Source: Actinernus sp. WN-2022 (Eukaryota > Cnidaria > Anthozoa > Actiniaria > Actinernidae). Taken from it: a stretch of DNA of 64,000 bases. A program made the position numbers and the translations under genes. Within the stretch, counting starts at the first letter, position 1. Each line of letters opens with the position of its first letter. Shown here piece after piece: positions 34,801-45,199 of the stretch. The notes beneath the pieces are model-generated. The model worked only from the letters and a program-made list of their open reading frames with translations. It was not told the origin of the DNA and ran no database searches. The stretch spans positions 84,038,861-84,102,860 of the forward strand of contig JAOWCC010000019.1 in assembly GCA_030867875.1 (NCBI GenBank), given 5' to 3'.

Positions 34801-37800
34801 CTCATTCTTTTACCTTCATAATATTAGACGTATTTGCAAGTACCTCATTCAGGATTCACCAATATCACACGGCGGCCATCTTGTTTTGACATCACGTTTT
34901 TTTACACGGGAACGAGGCCACACGTGTCACTTTTCCCGCGATTATTAAATTGAACGAAATGCCGAACAGAGATCACTGTTGTGTTCCAAAGTGCCCTAAC
35001 AATCGCAGGAAAAACTATCCTGGAATTAGTTTCCTACAGAAAAAGTAATTAAAAAGCAATGGATTCTAAAAATTCGAAGAGATGTCGGGAAATATTTCAA
35101 GGTAAATCTCGTATTTTGCTTCTTAGTATTTTTGCAAGTCAGACATTTTCTCACCTTAAATAAAAACACACCGTTTCAGATTTCAAGCAGCAACAAGACA
35201 GGCCAGATGAAATCACAAGATTTTATACTGGATATTCTGGTGTTGACATTTTATGCTATGCAGCCAACTGCAGAGAAAATGTACAATTGGTCTCAAATTC
35301 AGCGGCTGAGGGCTAAAGGAATAAAGGAAGTTGAAACCTGTCGAAATAACCTTAGGAGCTGTAAGCTGAGTTTGTTTCACCAATTTTGCCTCTTACTACA
35401 TAAATTACGACTCGGGACTTTCAACCAAGAACTGGCTGATAAGTATGGTATTTCAGTTACAACAGTTAGCGCATTTTTATTACTTGGTGCAATTTTTTAT
35501 ATTTTGTTTTAAGCTGTATGCCAATTTGGCCCTCCAGGTCAAAGATTCAACAGCACATGCCCCAGTGTTTCAAAGAAATCTACCCAAGGTGCTGGGGCAT
35601 TATTGATGCATCAGAGATAAAAACACAGGCACCCTCCAGCATGGTTATCAATGTGAGCTATACTCAAATTATAAAAGCCATACAACCTATAAAGGGAACA
35701 TTGTAATTTCACCCTCAGGAGAAGTGATTCATGTAAGCTCTTTATTTTCTGGATCAATATCAGACAAGCAGCTTGTGAAACAGTCAGGCCTTTTAAACTT
35801 ACTAGAACCTGGTGATCAAATACTAGCCGACAAAGGGTTCACCATACAGGATCTTCTGACACCCATTGGATGTGAACTGGCTATTCCTGCTTTCCTCAGT
35901 AGCAAAGGTCAATTTTCACAAAAAGAACTGCCGAGGAGCAAGAAGATACACAACCTTAGAGTTCATATGGAAAGGGCAATAAGGCGTGTGAAAGAATTTC
36001 AAATTTTTGATGGAATTATTCCACTTTCCATGGCTGGAAACATTAACGAATTGTGGACAGTTGCATGCCTTATTACTAATTTCAGAGGACCTTTGTCAGT
36101 TTTATGAGAAGGACCTGCAGGACTAGAATGCTTTCAATTTATACTGATATCAGGGGCGTAGCCAGGTTATGTAAATAATAATTAAAGTAAATAAATAAAT
36201 AATAAATAATTTAAAATAAAAGCTACTGGCTATGCCCTTGCAAGTATTTCAAGAACATTAACATGTACAGCAAATTTACAGCCTTCACAGATAAGGTATA
36301 CGGTTAAGGGTGGACCGGACCATTAGAAATCGGGGGAGGGGGGATTTTTCCGTATTTTTTAATCTCAACTTGCCAAAAAATTACTCTTTGTTTGCACAAT
36401 TGTTTTGGGTAATTATCCCCCTCCACCCCCTCCCAAGATTTCTTAATGGTCCGTCACCATTGCTTAGCACTACTCTGTTAGGGTACTTGATTTATATGGG
36501 CTTACTCCATATCAAATGAAACTTTAGAGACCAGTCATTATTTTTGTTTTGATTACTACTACTGTTCTGGGAAGCGCCTATAAAAATGTTAATAACTGAG
36601 GGAAGGTCAACAAAAATCTCTATTTTTTATTTTTATTTATATCAATTTTCTGCGACAAAGTAGGTGCCTATGTGAACATGGGAATAGTGCCTGTGCCTGA
36701 GTAGGTCATGATCAATAAATGTGCCTGTATTTTCGCCCTGAAACTAACAAGAAGTCATGCCTGGGAATCACTAGTACACAATATGTAGCCTACCTACTTA
36801 CACTGTACTTACACTGTACTTAACTACGTGTAAACCTACGTTACGTAAGAACTTTAAATACTAACACAGGCAGGTAAATGATAAGTAGCTTCTCTTTATA
36901 CTACGATAGCATCGTGCTCTAACTACTGCACCATTTTGTTTCACAAGGGTTTCTAACTGGAATTTAAGACACACATTACGAGTTACTTTTGACTTCCTCT
37001 ACATATTCGATTCTACTGCATTTTAATAAATCATGTCAAAGAACGACTAATGCACCATTTGGGCAATTATTCTTTCATGGGTGCACCGTTGGCATATTTA
37101 CCAATACTTCACAATTCAAAGGATTACGATGAGACATAAGCTTATTTAGTTATAAGCTTTAAACAAAAACAAACTTAGAACAGTTGAAAACACGTGCCTT
37201 CAATGTCTGAATATAAGATTCATGAAAAAAATTATATCCCCTTGTCAACATTGCCTTGATAGGTAATCTATCTGTGGCAAAATTTTCAATAAATCTACCA
37301 GTAATAGGAGGTAATTTGTTGATATTCTTGTGATATAACTCCTTCGCTTTCGCCGCCGCCATGTTCGAAAACACACATCTGACACGTGTGATATCGGTGA
37401 ATAGTCTTACTACATTAGTTCATGCTTTTATTACCAGTAGGCTGGACTATTGTAATAGTTTACTATATGGTTTACTGAACACTGAACTGTCTAAACTACA
37501 AATGTACAGAACGCTGCTGCCAGGCTTATCACTTCTACTTCTCGATATGATCATATTACACCTGTTCTCTATGAACTTCACTGGTTACCCGTTAGATTCC
37601 GTATACAGTTTAAGATTATTTTAATTACTTTTAAAGCATTAGCTGGCCAGTCTCCACAGTACATTAGAGACCTTATTACGATTAAGACGCAGCTGTGCTA
37701 TCAACTACACTCAAATAATAATGGTGTTTTACTGAAGATCCCTAGTGGGAAGCTTTTGCGTTCATTCGGTGATATATCTTTTAGTGTGGCGGCCCCGACT

Positions 37801-40800
37801 CTGCGCAATATTCAGTCTCTTAGTCTTTTTAAATCTTCACTTAAAACGTATCTTTTTAAATTAGCTTTTAATTTATAGTCTTTCCATAATTTTAATTGAG
37901 ATATTTTCATGTATTTAATTATTATTCCTTTTGTTGTAATGCAATGCGGTTTTGAACATTTTATGCGAAAGGGCGCAATAGAAATTATAATAATAATAAT
38001 AATGTTGAAATGTGAATCAGAAATGTGAAAAGTTACAGCAGTAATTGGAGTTATAATTAACAACAATAGTCCAGTACAATAATAGTACAATTCTGAGCTA
38101 GATTTTAGATGGTGAAATGCCGGATACGAAAAACCGGGATAAAAAAAAAACAGTTGAGGAAAAACCTGTAAACGTATTCTCCAAACCAGTGCAAATTCAC
38201 CTCTACCTCTGGAGTCAAAAGGTTTTTAAAACTTCCTAATAATACTTTTAAGAACAATATTGCAAATATAATACAAGTTATTGCAATTGTATACGTACTC
38301 AGAGACAGTTATGTTACAGTTACTGTTACGTACTATTAACTCAAACTAATAAGAGAGCTACAATATGTCAAGACTGAAAAACTAAGGCCGCTGCTGATTA
38401 ATGCGACGTCAAGTGGTATGAACGTGTGAAGGAGTGGTATTTATAGAACTCCTAATTGATCCCAAAGGGATAATGCAAAAGCATGTATTCAACATGTAAC
38501 AAAGAGAAACATATTATACCTTATTACTGTCTACATTTATATTTGCTGCCTTTAGCAGTTTCCTGGTCAACTCAGGACTTTCCTTGCATGCTTTCTTGTA
38601 GTGCACACGTGTTTTGCGAGAAGTTTCAGCTCAATGTATTTTAGCTGCATGCTCTGTGAATTTATGGCATGGGATATATTTGGCATTATTGGTTTCCCCA
38701 TGGCCATGATATGCATGCTTTATTTTGTGCACGTTTGTAGTATGAGTGGTTTCGGCTAAATTCATAGTCGCCGCTCATTGAGTTTAAGGCATGGGCCGTA
38801 TTTGGCATTATTTATTGCCCCGTGGCCGTGATATCGTATGCTTTATTTTGTGTACGTTTGTAGTGTGAGCGATTTCCGCTAAATTCATATTCTGTTTCAC
38901 CGCTTTTTGAGTTTAAGGCATGGGACGTGTTTGGCATAATTTATTTCCCCATGGCCGTGCTATTTTGTTTTGGCAATTTACACGCTTTATTGTGATATAA
39001 GCCATGTACGGAATGCGTTTTGTTCTCTTGGCCTTTTGTATGCGCGCGTTTATTCTCAGTAGTCGCACGAGGCATTCTTCGCTAGTTTTCAAATATTTTC
39101 GCACCCGGCGCCTCGGCTTTCGTAACATTTCCATTTCGGGATAAGGGTCCTTTGTCACTTGTTCTTAGTTAGTTTTCTATGGCGGTGCTTGGAAGAGTCA
39201 CTAAGTACTCTCCCGGATTACTGGGCGCCCGGGCCACCATCCCCGGGTTAAAACTGAGATTCAGGTAATTTAGACGCTTCAGTTTTATCCAGGGATGGCG
39301 GCAATTATCTGCTACTCTAGTATGGGCTAGCTGCTTGTTGTTGCAGCAAACATTCTATGTTATGTCCATTATTTGGCTTCTGATCGAACTTGCTTATTTG
39401 TTTACAAACATTGTACAGCAAGTGTTCTTCATTTTGCCTTATCGGCGTTTCTACGCAAATGTTTTGCGCCAGTTTACTTTGGGGTATGCTATGTGCATTT
39501 GAGTTTGAGGTGTCCCCTGTTTATGTAGGTTGGGTGTGCTCTCTCCATTTGAGTTTGGGTGTCGTGGGGCGCGGTTTTGTTTGAGGTTGGGGTGTCATGG
39601 CCTTGGCCACACCCATTGTGTTAAGCGGAGCCAAGTACCCCGTTCTCATCCATATAAGTACTAAGGAGACTGCTGAAAATAGAATAATATTTACATCGGT
39701 CTCATTAGTACGAATATATGAGAACACACACATTAGCATAAATCATGCACTTCATCGCAAACCTGCAGCGGGGGTTCTGCCTTCAATCCTGTACATCGGT
39801 ATTTTACGGTCTCCTTGTTACGCCCACCTGCGGTGTGTCTCAACGTCTTTTCCCACCCTCCCTCCCACTTTCTCTTGTTACTCCTTGTTGAGAGCTCCGC
39901 CAGGTACCCCGTTCTCGTCCATAAGTACTAAGGAGACTGCTGAAAATAGAATACTATTTACAGTCATAAGTACTAAGGAGACTGCTGAAAATAGAATACT
40001 ATTATGTTGGACGTAAGCTATAATAGGAATTTCCCGTCCTCTGAGTGCGCAAGGTGCTCTCTCTCTTCTCTCCCCTCCCCCCTGCGCCTCCCCTAATTTT
40101 CCTCCCCTCACCCTCTCCTCTTCCTTTTGCGCCGCTACGCTGGCTACACATATTGCACTGAACAATACTTTGTTATAACAAGCTTCTCATGATACTGAAT
40201 GATTATTATTATTACTAATTTAATATTTTAACAGGAAGCTCTTTTCAAAGAGGTCACACGGCTCTTATATATTCTGACCATACCATATTTTTTTCCAGTG
40301 TGCGAGACGAACTCAAAACGGACGTCGCATCCCTAAGACCGATTACACAAGTAGAATCCACGCCGTACTTTAACATTATTCTTACTGGACAAGTTGGAGG
40401 AGGCAAATCGAGCTTCATCAATAGTCTTTGTAACGTGTATCGCAAGAGAGTCGCCGCCACCGCGTTTACTGGCATCTCCGGGCACAGCTACACTTTGGAA
40501 GTAAGTCTTTGCTTAACAGTTCCTTTTTTTACGCACATCTAATTACATGCAATTAAGTAAGTTTTATAGCCAACAAGCTCTTCTATTCCACGAGAGAGAA
40601 CAAGTAAGAAGACAGTCTCGTGAGTAGGACAAACGCGCTTATTTAATTACTTTTTTTTAGCAATTGTGAACATATTTCCCAAATAATCATTTTGTTTTGC
40701 CCTTCTGGTTTTTAGTATCGCACATACGGCATTACAGAAAGGGCCGGAGGAGAACCCCTTCCCTGGCGGTTCTCCGATTCTATGGGTTTGGAAACGGAAA

Positions 40801-43193
40801 AAAACAATTATGGTATCCATATCACAGAGATTCTTGCAGCAGTGGATGGCAAACTTCCTCCCGGTTACATGGTATTAATTAATAGATCCCTTGTAGTCAC
40901 AAAACGATATTCCTATTCTACATGTACAAATGGTACAGGGTCTACATGTCGGTTGTCAGTTAAAATTTTGGCCAGTTGTCAGTTAGCCCTAGCTAATGAT
41001 TACTAGAGAAAATTTACAATGTTTGACCCACAAAAAAACAAATTTGTTAGTTGTCAGTTAGTTTTCGGTTGTCAGTAAAAAAAAATCGTCATTTGTCAGT
41101 TATTTTTAAGGCTGTTTGTCAGTAGTCAGTTAACCCCATTTATAGATCCTATTGCTGTGTAAGGTAAGTCAACCTATATCGAACAGAACGTATTCTAGGG
41201 CTACCGAATGGTCAGTCAAAATTTGGAAGTGCTTGTCGTTTTAGGCATTTGCTCTCATTGCTCGTACTTTCTTTTTCCCAAGGTGCTGGATTTGCTCGCA
41301 GCTGTGATAAAATAAAATTGCTCATGCTCGCCTACTCGTCAATGCTCGAATTTACCATTTGGTAGCCCTTATTCTCATGCAGGCACGCATGTAAACAAAT
41401 CAAAAATATCTCCTTATAGAGGAGACAAAAAAAGGTTTTCAAGCCAATCTGAGCCTGTACACTTTATATAGATGCAGCTAACCCTATCGTCTTTTTTCTT
41501 GACTCTCAAAGAGACTTTCTGTTTATCTGTTGCAGAAATTGCGTTCCGATCCTTCCTCGTGCGGAGACTGTTCGTTGCAGTAGCCTTGCGCCTCCCCCCA
41601 CCCCCTAAAAAAAATGAATAAAACAGCACAACTCCACCAGAAAACTTCTATCGTATGGATATACTTTATAGCATCCTGTGGCGATTTTCCGATGCCAAGA
41701 TTTTCTGCTGCCTAAATTCTCACAGCGGATGAAATATGCCAATAAGTTCCTTCTGAAGGTGTTACTACAGTCAATTTTTAAAAGAGCTATGGAGAAAGGG
41801 CTTTTTCTGTACGTTATTGCGTTTAAACTGTGGAATTTGTTGCCACTTACTATATAATATAGGTTTTTATTAGTTTAGTTATCGCTTAGATCGTAAGATT
41901 AAATGTTATAGTGCTTGTAAATTAACTTGCCTGTTTTCCAGCTATGTAAAGCGTCTTTGGACGTTTAGGATTAACTGTATTATGACAAACCTGGCCGAAA
42001 TATTCCTTTTTGCCCAGAGTATTATAGTGACAAAAGCAAAGGAAAGATAAGTTATCGCAAAGAAATGCTTTACTTATTATAAGAATACAAAAGCTCGAGG
42101 CACTCACACTGTAGAAGCTATAAAATAACTAAATGGAACAAGGCAACAACAACGCTTATATCCGCGGGCGGCCACCCTTACACGAAGTACGTTTTACATG
42201 TTTGTCAACAACTGATTTCTTTAGTCGATTTTCAGGGAGAATAGTGACATTATAAAGGAACCAGGTTATGCAAACTTGGTCACAACTACTAAAGATCACG
42301 AACGAAGAAAAACAGTGGCAATAGCCCTCTTCGTTGTATGAGTCAGGTCAAGGTAAACTGTCCGCTGTTATACTCGCTTTCCAGGGCGGTTAGCTCAATC
42401 GACTTTAGTTGATTATATACCAGTGTCCGATAATAGGTTGACTTACCTTATACAAGCTAAAATAACTGTGAAATGGCTGTTAGAATCCCACTCGATGATT
42501 AGGGTAACGCTCCTTGCCTTTTCATTCAATAAAGACTGGCAAATCATCAGGCTGTTTCGAAAATGTTGCCGCGTGATTGTCGTCTTCCGTGACAGCCAGC
42601 TGATTAACTTTATTTGATTATTGCAGTTTCGAGGTCAACCTGTTCATGATCGTACTGTAGATCTGAATAGGAACCCTACATTGGCTGATGAAGGTCACTG
42701 TGTCGGCATCGTGATCAACGCGTCCACGGTGACCGTCCTAAGTGATGCAGTCTGGGAAAAGGAGCAACAAATAATGCATGAACTCAAGGCCAGAGGTGAC
42801 CTCATATAAAAAAAATCAGTATATAACTCGTCTTGGTTTTGAATTTTACATCATCATCTCCAATACACACTATTAATTACTATGGATTTAAAAAAACTCA
42901 TCACCCGTGTTTTTTCCCCTTCAGGTATCCATACGTTTGTCATTCTCACCAACATTGACGAACTGTGCGAACACGTTAATAAAGACCTCACCAAGGTTTA
43001 TCACAGCATTGCAGTTCGGGATGTCGTAACAAAAGTGAGTAATAAACTCTATGGTCTTCCCAAGAACCAGATCTTTCCTGTCAAGAATTACACCGAGGAA
43101 GTGGAGATCGATGAGCGCATAGATATCCTGATATTGTACGCTGCCCGCCACATGCTTCACACAGCTCAGAACTACATAGAAGAGAGAGAGTAG
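28837..43193 (+). CDS. IFI44-like P-loop GTPase, six exons
   Basis: Exons: 28837-28978, 29111-29156, 40299-40500, 40716-40871, 42627-42795, 42925-43193 (stop TAG). All introns are GT...AG and the split codons join in frame, giving about 327 aa. The start at 28837 was chosen over ATG 28804 because MGNKDSSP fits an N-myristoylation signal and the upstream ATG precedes a possible acceptor. Exon 1 is Pro/Gln/Ser-rich ([14 protein letters not shown]). Exon 2 carries the PWR motif that precedes the GTPase domain in IFI44 proteins. Exon 3 has the P-loop GQVGGGKSS, exon 4 the G3-like DSMGLE and GYM joined to F in exon 5, then NPTL and HCV; exon 6 has TNIDE where TKxD is usual. Function inferred from family: GTP-binding innate-immune effector, here possibly membrane-anchored. 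Introns 2 and 4 hold many repeats. Confidence 0.85.
29249..29321. mobile_element. 73-bp miniature inverted repeat
   Basis: TAATGTGCCAACCA (29249-29262) and TGGTTGGCACATTA (29308-29321) are perfect inverted repeats about 45 bp apart. It lies in intron 2 of the GTPase gene less than 100 bp from the exon 2 donor. Could be a tiny MITE with TA/TTA target, or a solo hairpin. Confidence 0.5.
29516..29612. repeat. Mutator-like TIR fragment, copy 1
   Basis: Starts TAGCCTGCGG, then GCGGCGCAAAAGGAAGAG and G-rich GGGAGGGGGAGGGG. A reverse-complement relative lies at about 40040-40150, ending GCGCCGCTACGCTGGCTA. The TAGCCTGC start matches the ends of the 1241-bp element at 62463, so these look like isolated ends of one superfamily. 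The two sit near the two edges of intron 2. Confidence 0.5.
29690..29830. repeat. Dispersed repeat fragment, copy 2
   Basis: Related to 13868-14027: ATTTAAAGGCCCTTGTACGA, CCAATCGATTGCTTGCCATC in the same order. Confidence 0.5.
29990..30109. mobile_element. 120-bp MITE
   Basis: Inverted ends GGGCCGGGTTGTTCAAAGCC / GGCTTTGAACAATTCGGCCC surround GATTAGTGCTAATCC and its inverse, so most of the element is palindromic. Partial relatives of the inner motif occur near 11255. Lies in intron 2 of the GTPase gene. Confidence 0.7.
30110..30707. other. No gene; possible tRNA-like repeat debris
   Basis: Short overlapping ORFs on opposite strands without motif. A B-box-like GAGTTCGATCGCC can be read on the minus strand near 30450 and an A-box-like GGCTTAGTGGGCGG near 30685, which may be SINE debris. 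No complete tRNA fold seen. Confidence 0.3.
31036..31948 (+). pseudogene. Gypsy gag (capsid and nucleocapsid), broken
   Basis: Starts at ATG 31036 ([10 protein letters not shown]), shifts frame near 31170 and again near 31400, where TLYD is followed by a stop. Landmarks: HFVKRRN and RAKFDKRKQ of the capsid region, [11 protein letters not shown], then two zinc knuckles: CGRC...H...C, and a second reading CHRY where CxxC is expected, so the second is damaged. An in-frame TGA (31946-31948) separates it from the protease. Confidence 0.78.
31949..34790 (+). pseudogene. Gypsy pol (PR-RT-RH-IN), broken
   Basis: Same frame as gag after a TGA. Protease motif LDTGAEVS near 32000. RT runs about 32340-33140 in three frames with [22 protein letters not shown] and the catalytic box MIDD. 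RNase H (33142-33890) has [12 protein letters not shown] and TDHKSL. Integrase has the HHCC finger (HTGHQG...CPVC), TDLFEW with the first Asp, then SANGPQ where SDNGPQ is expected, so the second catalytic Asp is lost, and GKAERA with the Glu. The last part near 34600 corresponds to the integrase C-terminal region. Confidence 0.8.
34959..36107 (+). pseudogene. THAP-DDE_Tnp_4 transposase relic
   Basis: ATG 34959 opens a THAP zinc finger (CCVPKCPNN, then RRDVGK) with a TAA inside; a donor-like AAG/GTAAAT at about 35101 and an acceptor TTTCAG at 35179 suggest a small intron. After a coil-like segment comes a helix-turn-helix part ([17 protein letters not shown]) and a DDE domain: GIIDASEI (first Asp), LADKGF (second Asp), [12 protein letters not shown] (Glu). 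Two frameshifts near 35515 and 35710. The THAP plus DDE_Tnp_4 pairing is typical of the ISL2EU/PIF group. No matching terminal repeats were read. Confidence 0.8.
36151..36240. mobile_element. 90-bp hAT-type miniature element
   Basis: CAGGGGCGTAGCCAG at the left and CTGGCTATGCCCTTG at the right are imperfect inverted repeats around an AATAAAT-rich core. The end sequence is one often seen in hAT MITEs. No 8-bp duplication is evident. Confidence 0.5.
36309..36458. mobile_element. 150-bp MITE
   Basis: Imperfect inverted ends GGTGGACCGGACCATTAGAA / TTCTTAATGGTCCGTCACC with G-rich and C-rich runs just inside. Target duplication not clear. Confidence 0.55.
36459..37158. other. No gene seen (intron 2)
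   Basis: AT-rich spacer; a short tandem TTACACTGTAC near 36800. Nothing else recognised. Confidence 0.4.
37159..37374 (-). other. Possible small exon on the minus strand, unrecognised
   Basis: An open frame with ATGGCGGCGGC near its start on the minus strand (the Met before [10 protein letters not shown]). It encodes a short basic sequence with [14 protein letters not shown]. The codon usage looks less random than in neighbouring ORFs, and it lies antisense inside intron 2 of the GTPase gene next to a LINE fragment. It may be a first exon or a fragment of an unknown repeat; I found no partner exon. Confidence 0.25.
37385..38005 (+). pseudogene. 5'-truncated CR1/L2-like LINE, 3' end
   Basis: Encodes, across frames, the RT thumb and post-RT region: [17 protein letters not shown], then ELHWLPV, and a C-terminus ending in [16 protein letters not shown] before a stop near 37880. 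The 3' UTR ends in GGCGCAATAGAAATTATAATA with an AAT-type microsatellite tail at about 37985-38001. Only the last fifth of ORF2 is present, as is normal for 5'-truncated copies. Confidence 0.82.
38006..38666. other. No gene seen (intron 2)
   Basis: AT-rich spacer with an A-run near 38140; no recognisable gene or element boundary. Confidence 0.4.
38667..38960. repeat. Three diverged tandem copies of a ~120-bp unit
   Basis: Each unit contains GGCATGGG, TTTGGCATTATT, CCCATGGCC or CCCGTGGCC, TGCTTTATTTTGTG and CGTTTGTAGT in the same order. Copy 3 is partial. Confidence 0.7.
39656..40012. repeat. Repeated AAGGAGACTGCTGAAAATAG blocks
   Basis: The phrase AGTACTAAGGAGACTGCTGA occurs at about 39657, 39925 and 39964; the last two are 39 bp apart in tandem. 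The first two are also preceded by similar GTACCCCGTTCTC phrases, indicating a larger duplicated unit. Still inside intron 2. Confidence 0.65.
40040..40150. repeat. Mutator-like TIR fragment, copy 2 (inverted)
   Basis: Reverse-complement relative of 29516-29612: pyrimidine-rich CTTCTCTCCCCTCC, then CCTTTTGCGCCGCTACGC and GGCTA at the outer end. Confidence 0.5.
40925..41145. repeat. GTCAGTT-rich repeat, second copy, in intron 4
   Basis: Same order of words as the interior of the 258-bp element at 1100-1357 (CTACATGTCGGTTGTCAGTT near the left, TTAACCCCATTT at the right) but the terminal GAGGGTCTGA sequence is missing, so it is a diverged or truncated copy. It lies about 55 bp after the exon 4 donor of the GTPase gene. 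Confidence 0.7.
41146..42626. other. Rest of GTPase intron 4; no other gene
   Basis: No recognisable coding region. A tRNA A-box-like GGTTAGCTCAATCG at about 42385 lacks a matching B box. A strong unused donor-like AAG/GTAAGT lies near 41163. Confidence 0.4.
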
Positions 43194-43224
43194 CTACGGT
43201 AGAGAGACAGTAGTATTCAACAAC

Positions 43225-43230
43225 AATAAA
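43225..43230 (+). terminator. Polyadenylation signal of the GTPase gene
   Basis: AATAAA lies 32 nt after the stop codon, within CAACAATAAAAAGTAAGG. A very short 3' UTR is implied if it is used. Confidence 0.55.
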
Positions 43231-43388
43231 AAGTAAGGTGGCAAACTTTGTAACTAAGAAACAGACGAGCCATTCTTACTAGTAGAATTTATCTTTCCTC
43301 AAACGAAATTCACATGCAGATATTTCAAGAAAGGTCGCGTCGTGCATACATGTTGCATTGCCTGTTCCAAGACAGTGATTGGAATCCA

Positions 43389-43623
43389 TTTACACGCGTA
43401 AAAAAGACGGCACGGCACCTCAAATCTCGGCACGGTGCCTATAAAATTGTGGCACGGTACCCCTAACTTTGAACGCGTACACAAAGCAGTCCCTTGTTTA
43501 GTAAGGCACTGGTACTCTAAATTTTAGAGGTGTCGAGATACCTCTCGTAGGTAATCTCGGCACGAGTAAAATCGGTACCGTGCCGAGATATAGGATGCCG
43601 TGCCGTCTTTTTTTGCCCGTAAA
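43389..43623. mobile_element. 235-bp MITE with GGCACGG words
   Basis: Imperfect inverted ends TTTACACGCGTAAAAAAGAC / GTCTTTTTTTGCCCGTAAA followed inside by GGCACGGCA. The interior has several TCTCGGCACGG words in both orientations. Target duplication not read. Confidence 0.65.
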
Positions 43624-43799
43624 AATGAGATTTAAATGGCGTGTTCATTTAGGCAAGTCCGCGTGTGTTGTAATTATTCAGCTCAATAACAATATGAGGA
43701 ATTCATTATTTCTTAAAAGCAGATGTCTACAAAAATCATACAAAATTGAAAATCTGCGGCAAAAGTCGAAAAATAGAATTCGCTCTCCTTTTGCATATA

Positions 43800-44990
43800 G
43801 GTAGCCCCTAGTCAGAATACAAACGCTGTGTAGTTTGCTTGGTGAAATATTTATTTATTTCCGAGAAAAACGAAAAAATCCCATTGAGCTCCAGACACGA
43901 TTCCGGGAGGCCCGTCAGCGATGAAAATCGGCCGTGTTCGAGTTTCTTGTTGTACAGCTCGCGCGAATGAAAATTGCAGCATTTACCGTAGCTTACCAAC
44001 ACTAATTTTGTCAAAAAACGAAGCGTGAATTTTAAAATAGAATTGAATTGAATGCCTTACACATTACTGATAGCTTTTTGCCGTACTATTCTCCACGTCC
44101 AATATATTACAGTAATAATAATAAGGAAAACATATGTATTTATAAACTTTTAAAAGGTTTGAGGGGAGGGGGGTCGAAATCGCTAGAAGGGGGCCTAGAA
44201 GGGGGGGGGGGGGGGGGGGCTGGGCTAATTCACTAGTGATTTCGCCCCCCGGGGGTCGAATTCACGGGGGGGGGGGGGGGAATCGCTGGTACACCGGGAG
44301 GCCCGTCAGCGATGAAAATCGGCCGTGTTCGCTCGATTTGCGTGTCAAAACTATTGAACCGAGAATTATTGTATACTACCAGCTTATTATATGACTCTTC
44401 CTTGTTCGCTCAGAGGAATTTCATAAACGTTTGATTCTTTTAAGACTTCGAGGGAAGTCGAGACCAAAGTACCCTGTTTTGTTATGACAATCGGTAGGTC
44501 CAAAAGGACTGTGATTTTAACCATGTGCCACTACTCCAAATTCCATAAGATGATTGATATTAACTACGAAGGAATAGGTCTTTCAAGTTATAGAAAGTTT
44601 TCTTTGGGCAAATTAATTCGCGCTCCTCATAAATTTTCTCAATGTATCACTGATTGTGTGACCAAAGCCAAAGTGTCATTAAAAGCTTGTAGTTGAAGTA
44701 AAAACCTTACATCAGTATGTCACATTGGTAGAAAACAACATTAATCTGCTAACCTTTCCTCGGTTATGATATTCTGTATGGCCCATAATATTCTTTTAGA
44801 CATATTCTTTGCCGTTCTTGACGAACCGGCCACATGACAAACGGTCGTAAATTGAATTGAACGATTGTTCCTCATGAACACATGTATCCTAGTGCTGTTT
44901 GTGTCGATGATATAATTTACTTTGCAAGCTTCGGGCAGCATCCACTAGATCCATGATAAACAAGAGCCCATTTGAAATCGTCTTAGTAAT
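43800..44990 (-). repeat. Inverted repeat arm A of an uncharacterised family
   Basis: Matches, in reverse complement and with about 10-20% divergence, the block 49885-50745. Shared landmarks: AGTCAGAATACAAACGCTGT, AAACTATTGAACCG, CCTGTTTTGTTATGACAATC and AACATTAATCTGCTAA-type words. A further match to arm B reappears at about 46710-46800, so arm A is interrupted by the reading frames at 45.2-46.5 kb, which arm B lacks. A poly-G-rich insertion lies at 43941-44293. Confidence 0.7.
43903..44331. repeat. Insertion flanked by a 38-bp direct repeat
   Basis: The 38 bp at 43903-43940 (starts CCGGGAGGCCCGTCAGCG, ends GGCCGTGTTCG) recur exactly at 44294-44331. Arm B has this block once. The 353 bp between hold two poly-G runs (about 44199-44219 and 44265-44280). 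A duplication this long is not a usual transposon target duplication; slippage, recombination or an assembly fault are possible. Confidence 0.7.
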
Positions 44991-45199
44991 AACCAAAGGG
45001 AAGAATTATTAGCTGAATTTAGCAGTCTTTAGGAGTGGCCGGTAGCGCGGTGACTTTCATTCTCTGCTCCCCTAGTATATATGTAATTTAATATTTTTGT
45101 TTTTCTCGTATGTTGACCTTTTAATTTAAACACTATACTTATTCGTTTAACACACTGCATTTGAGCAGGCATATATTCATTGTTTTGATCCCGAGAATT

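Noticed and set aside
41160..41166. Strong donor AAG/GTAAGT as end of GTPase exon 4
   Set aside because: Reading on from exon 4 to here crosses stops and a GTCAGTT repeat, while ATG/GTATTA at 40871 joins to exon 5 to give the expected GYxF.
42380..42440. tRNA-like A box (GGTTAGCTCAATCG)
   Set aside because: No B box or cloverleaf follows.
44225..44245. Cloning vector contamination
   Set aside because: Only about 15 bases resemble a polylinker from memory, so it is not enough to call; noted under the 38-bp repeat finding.
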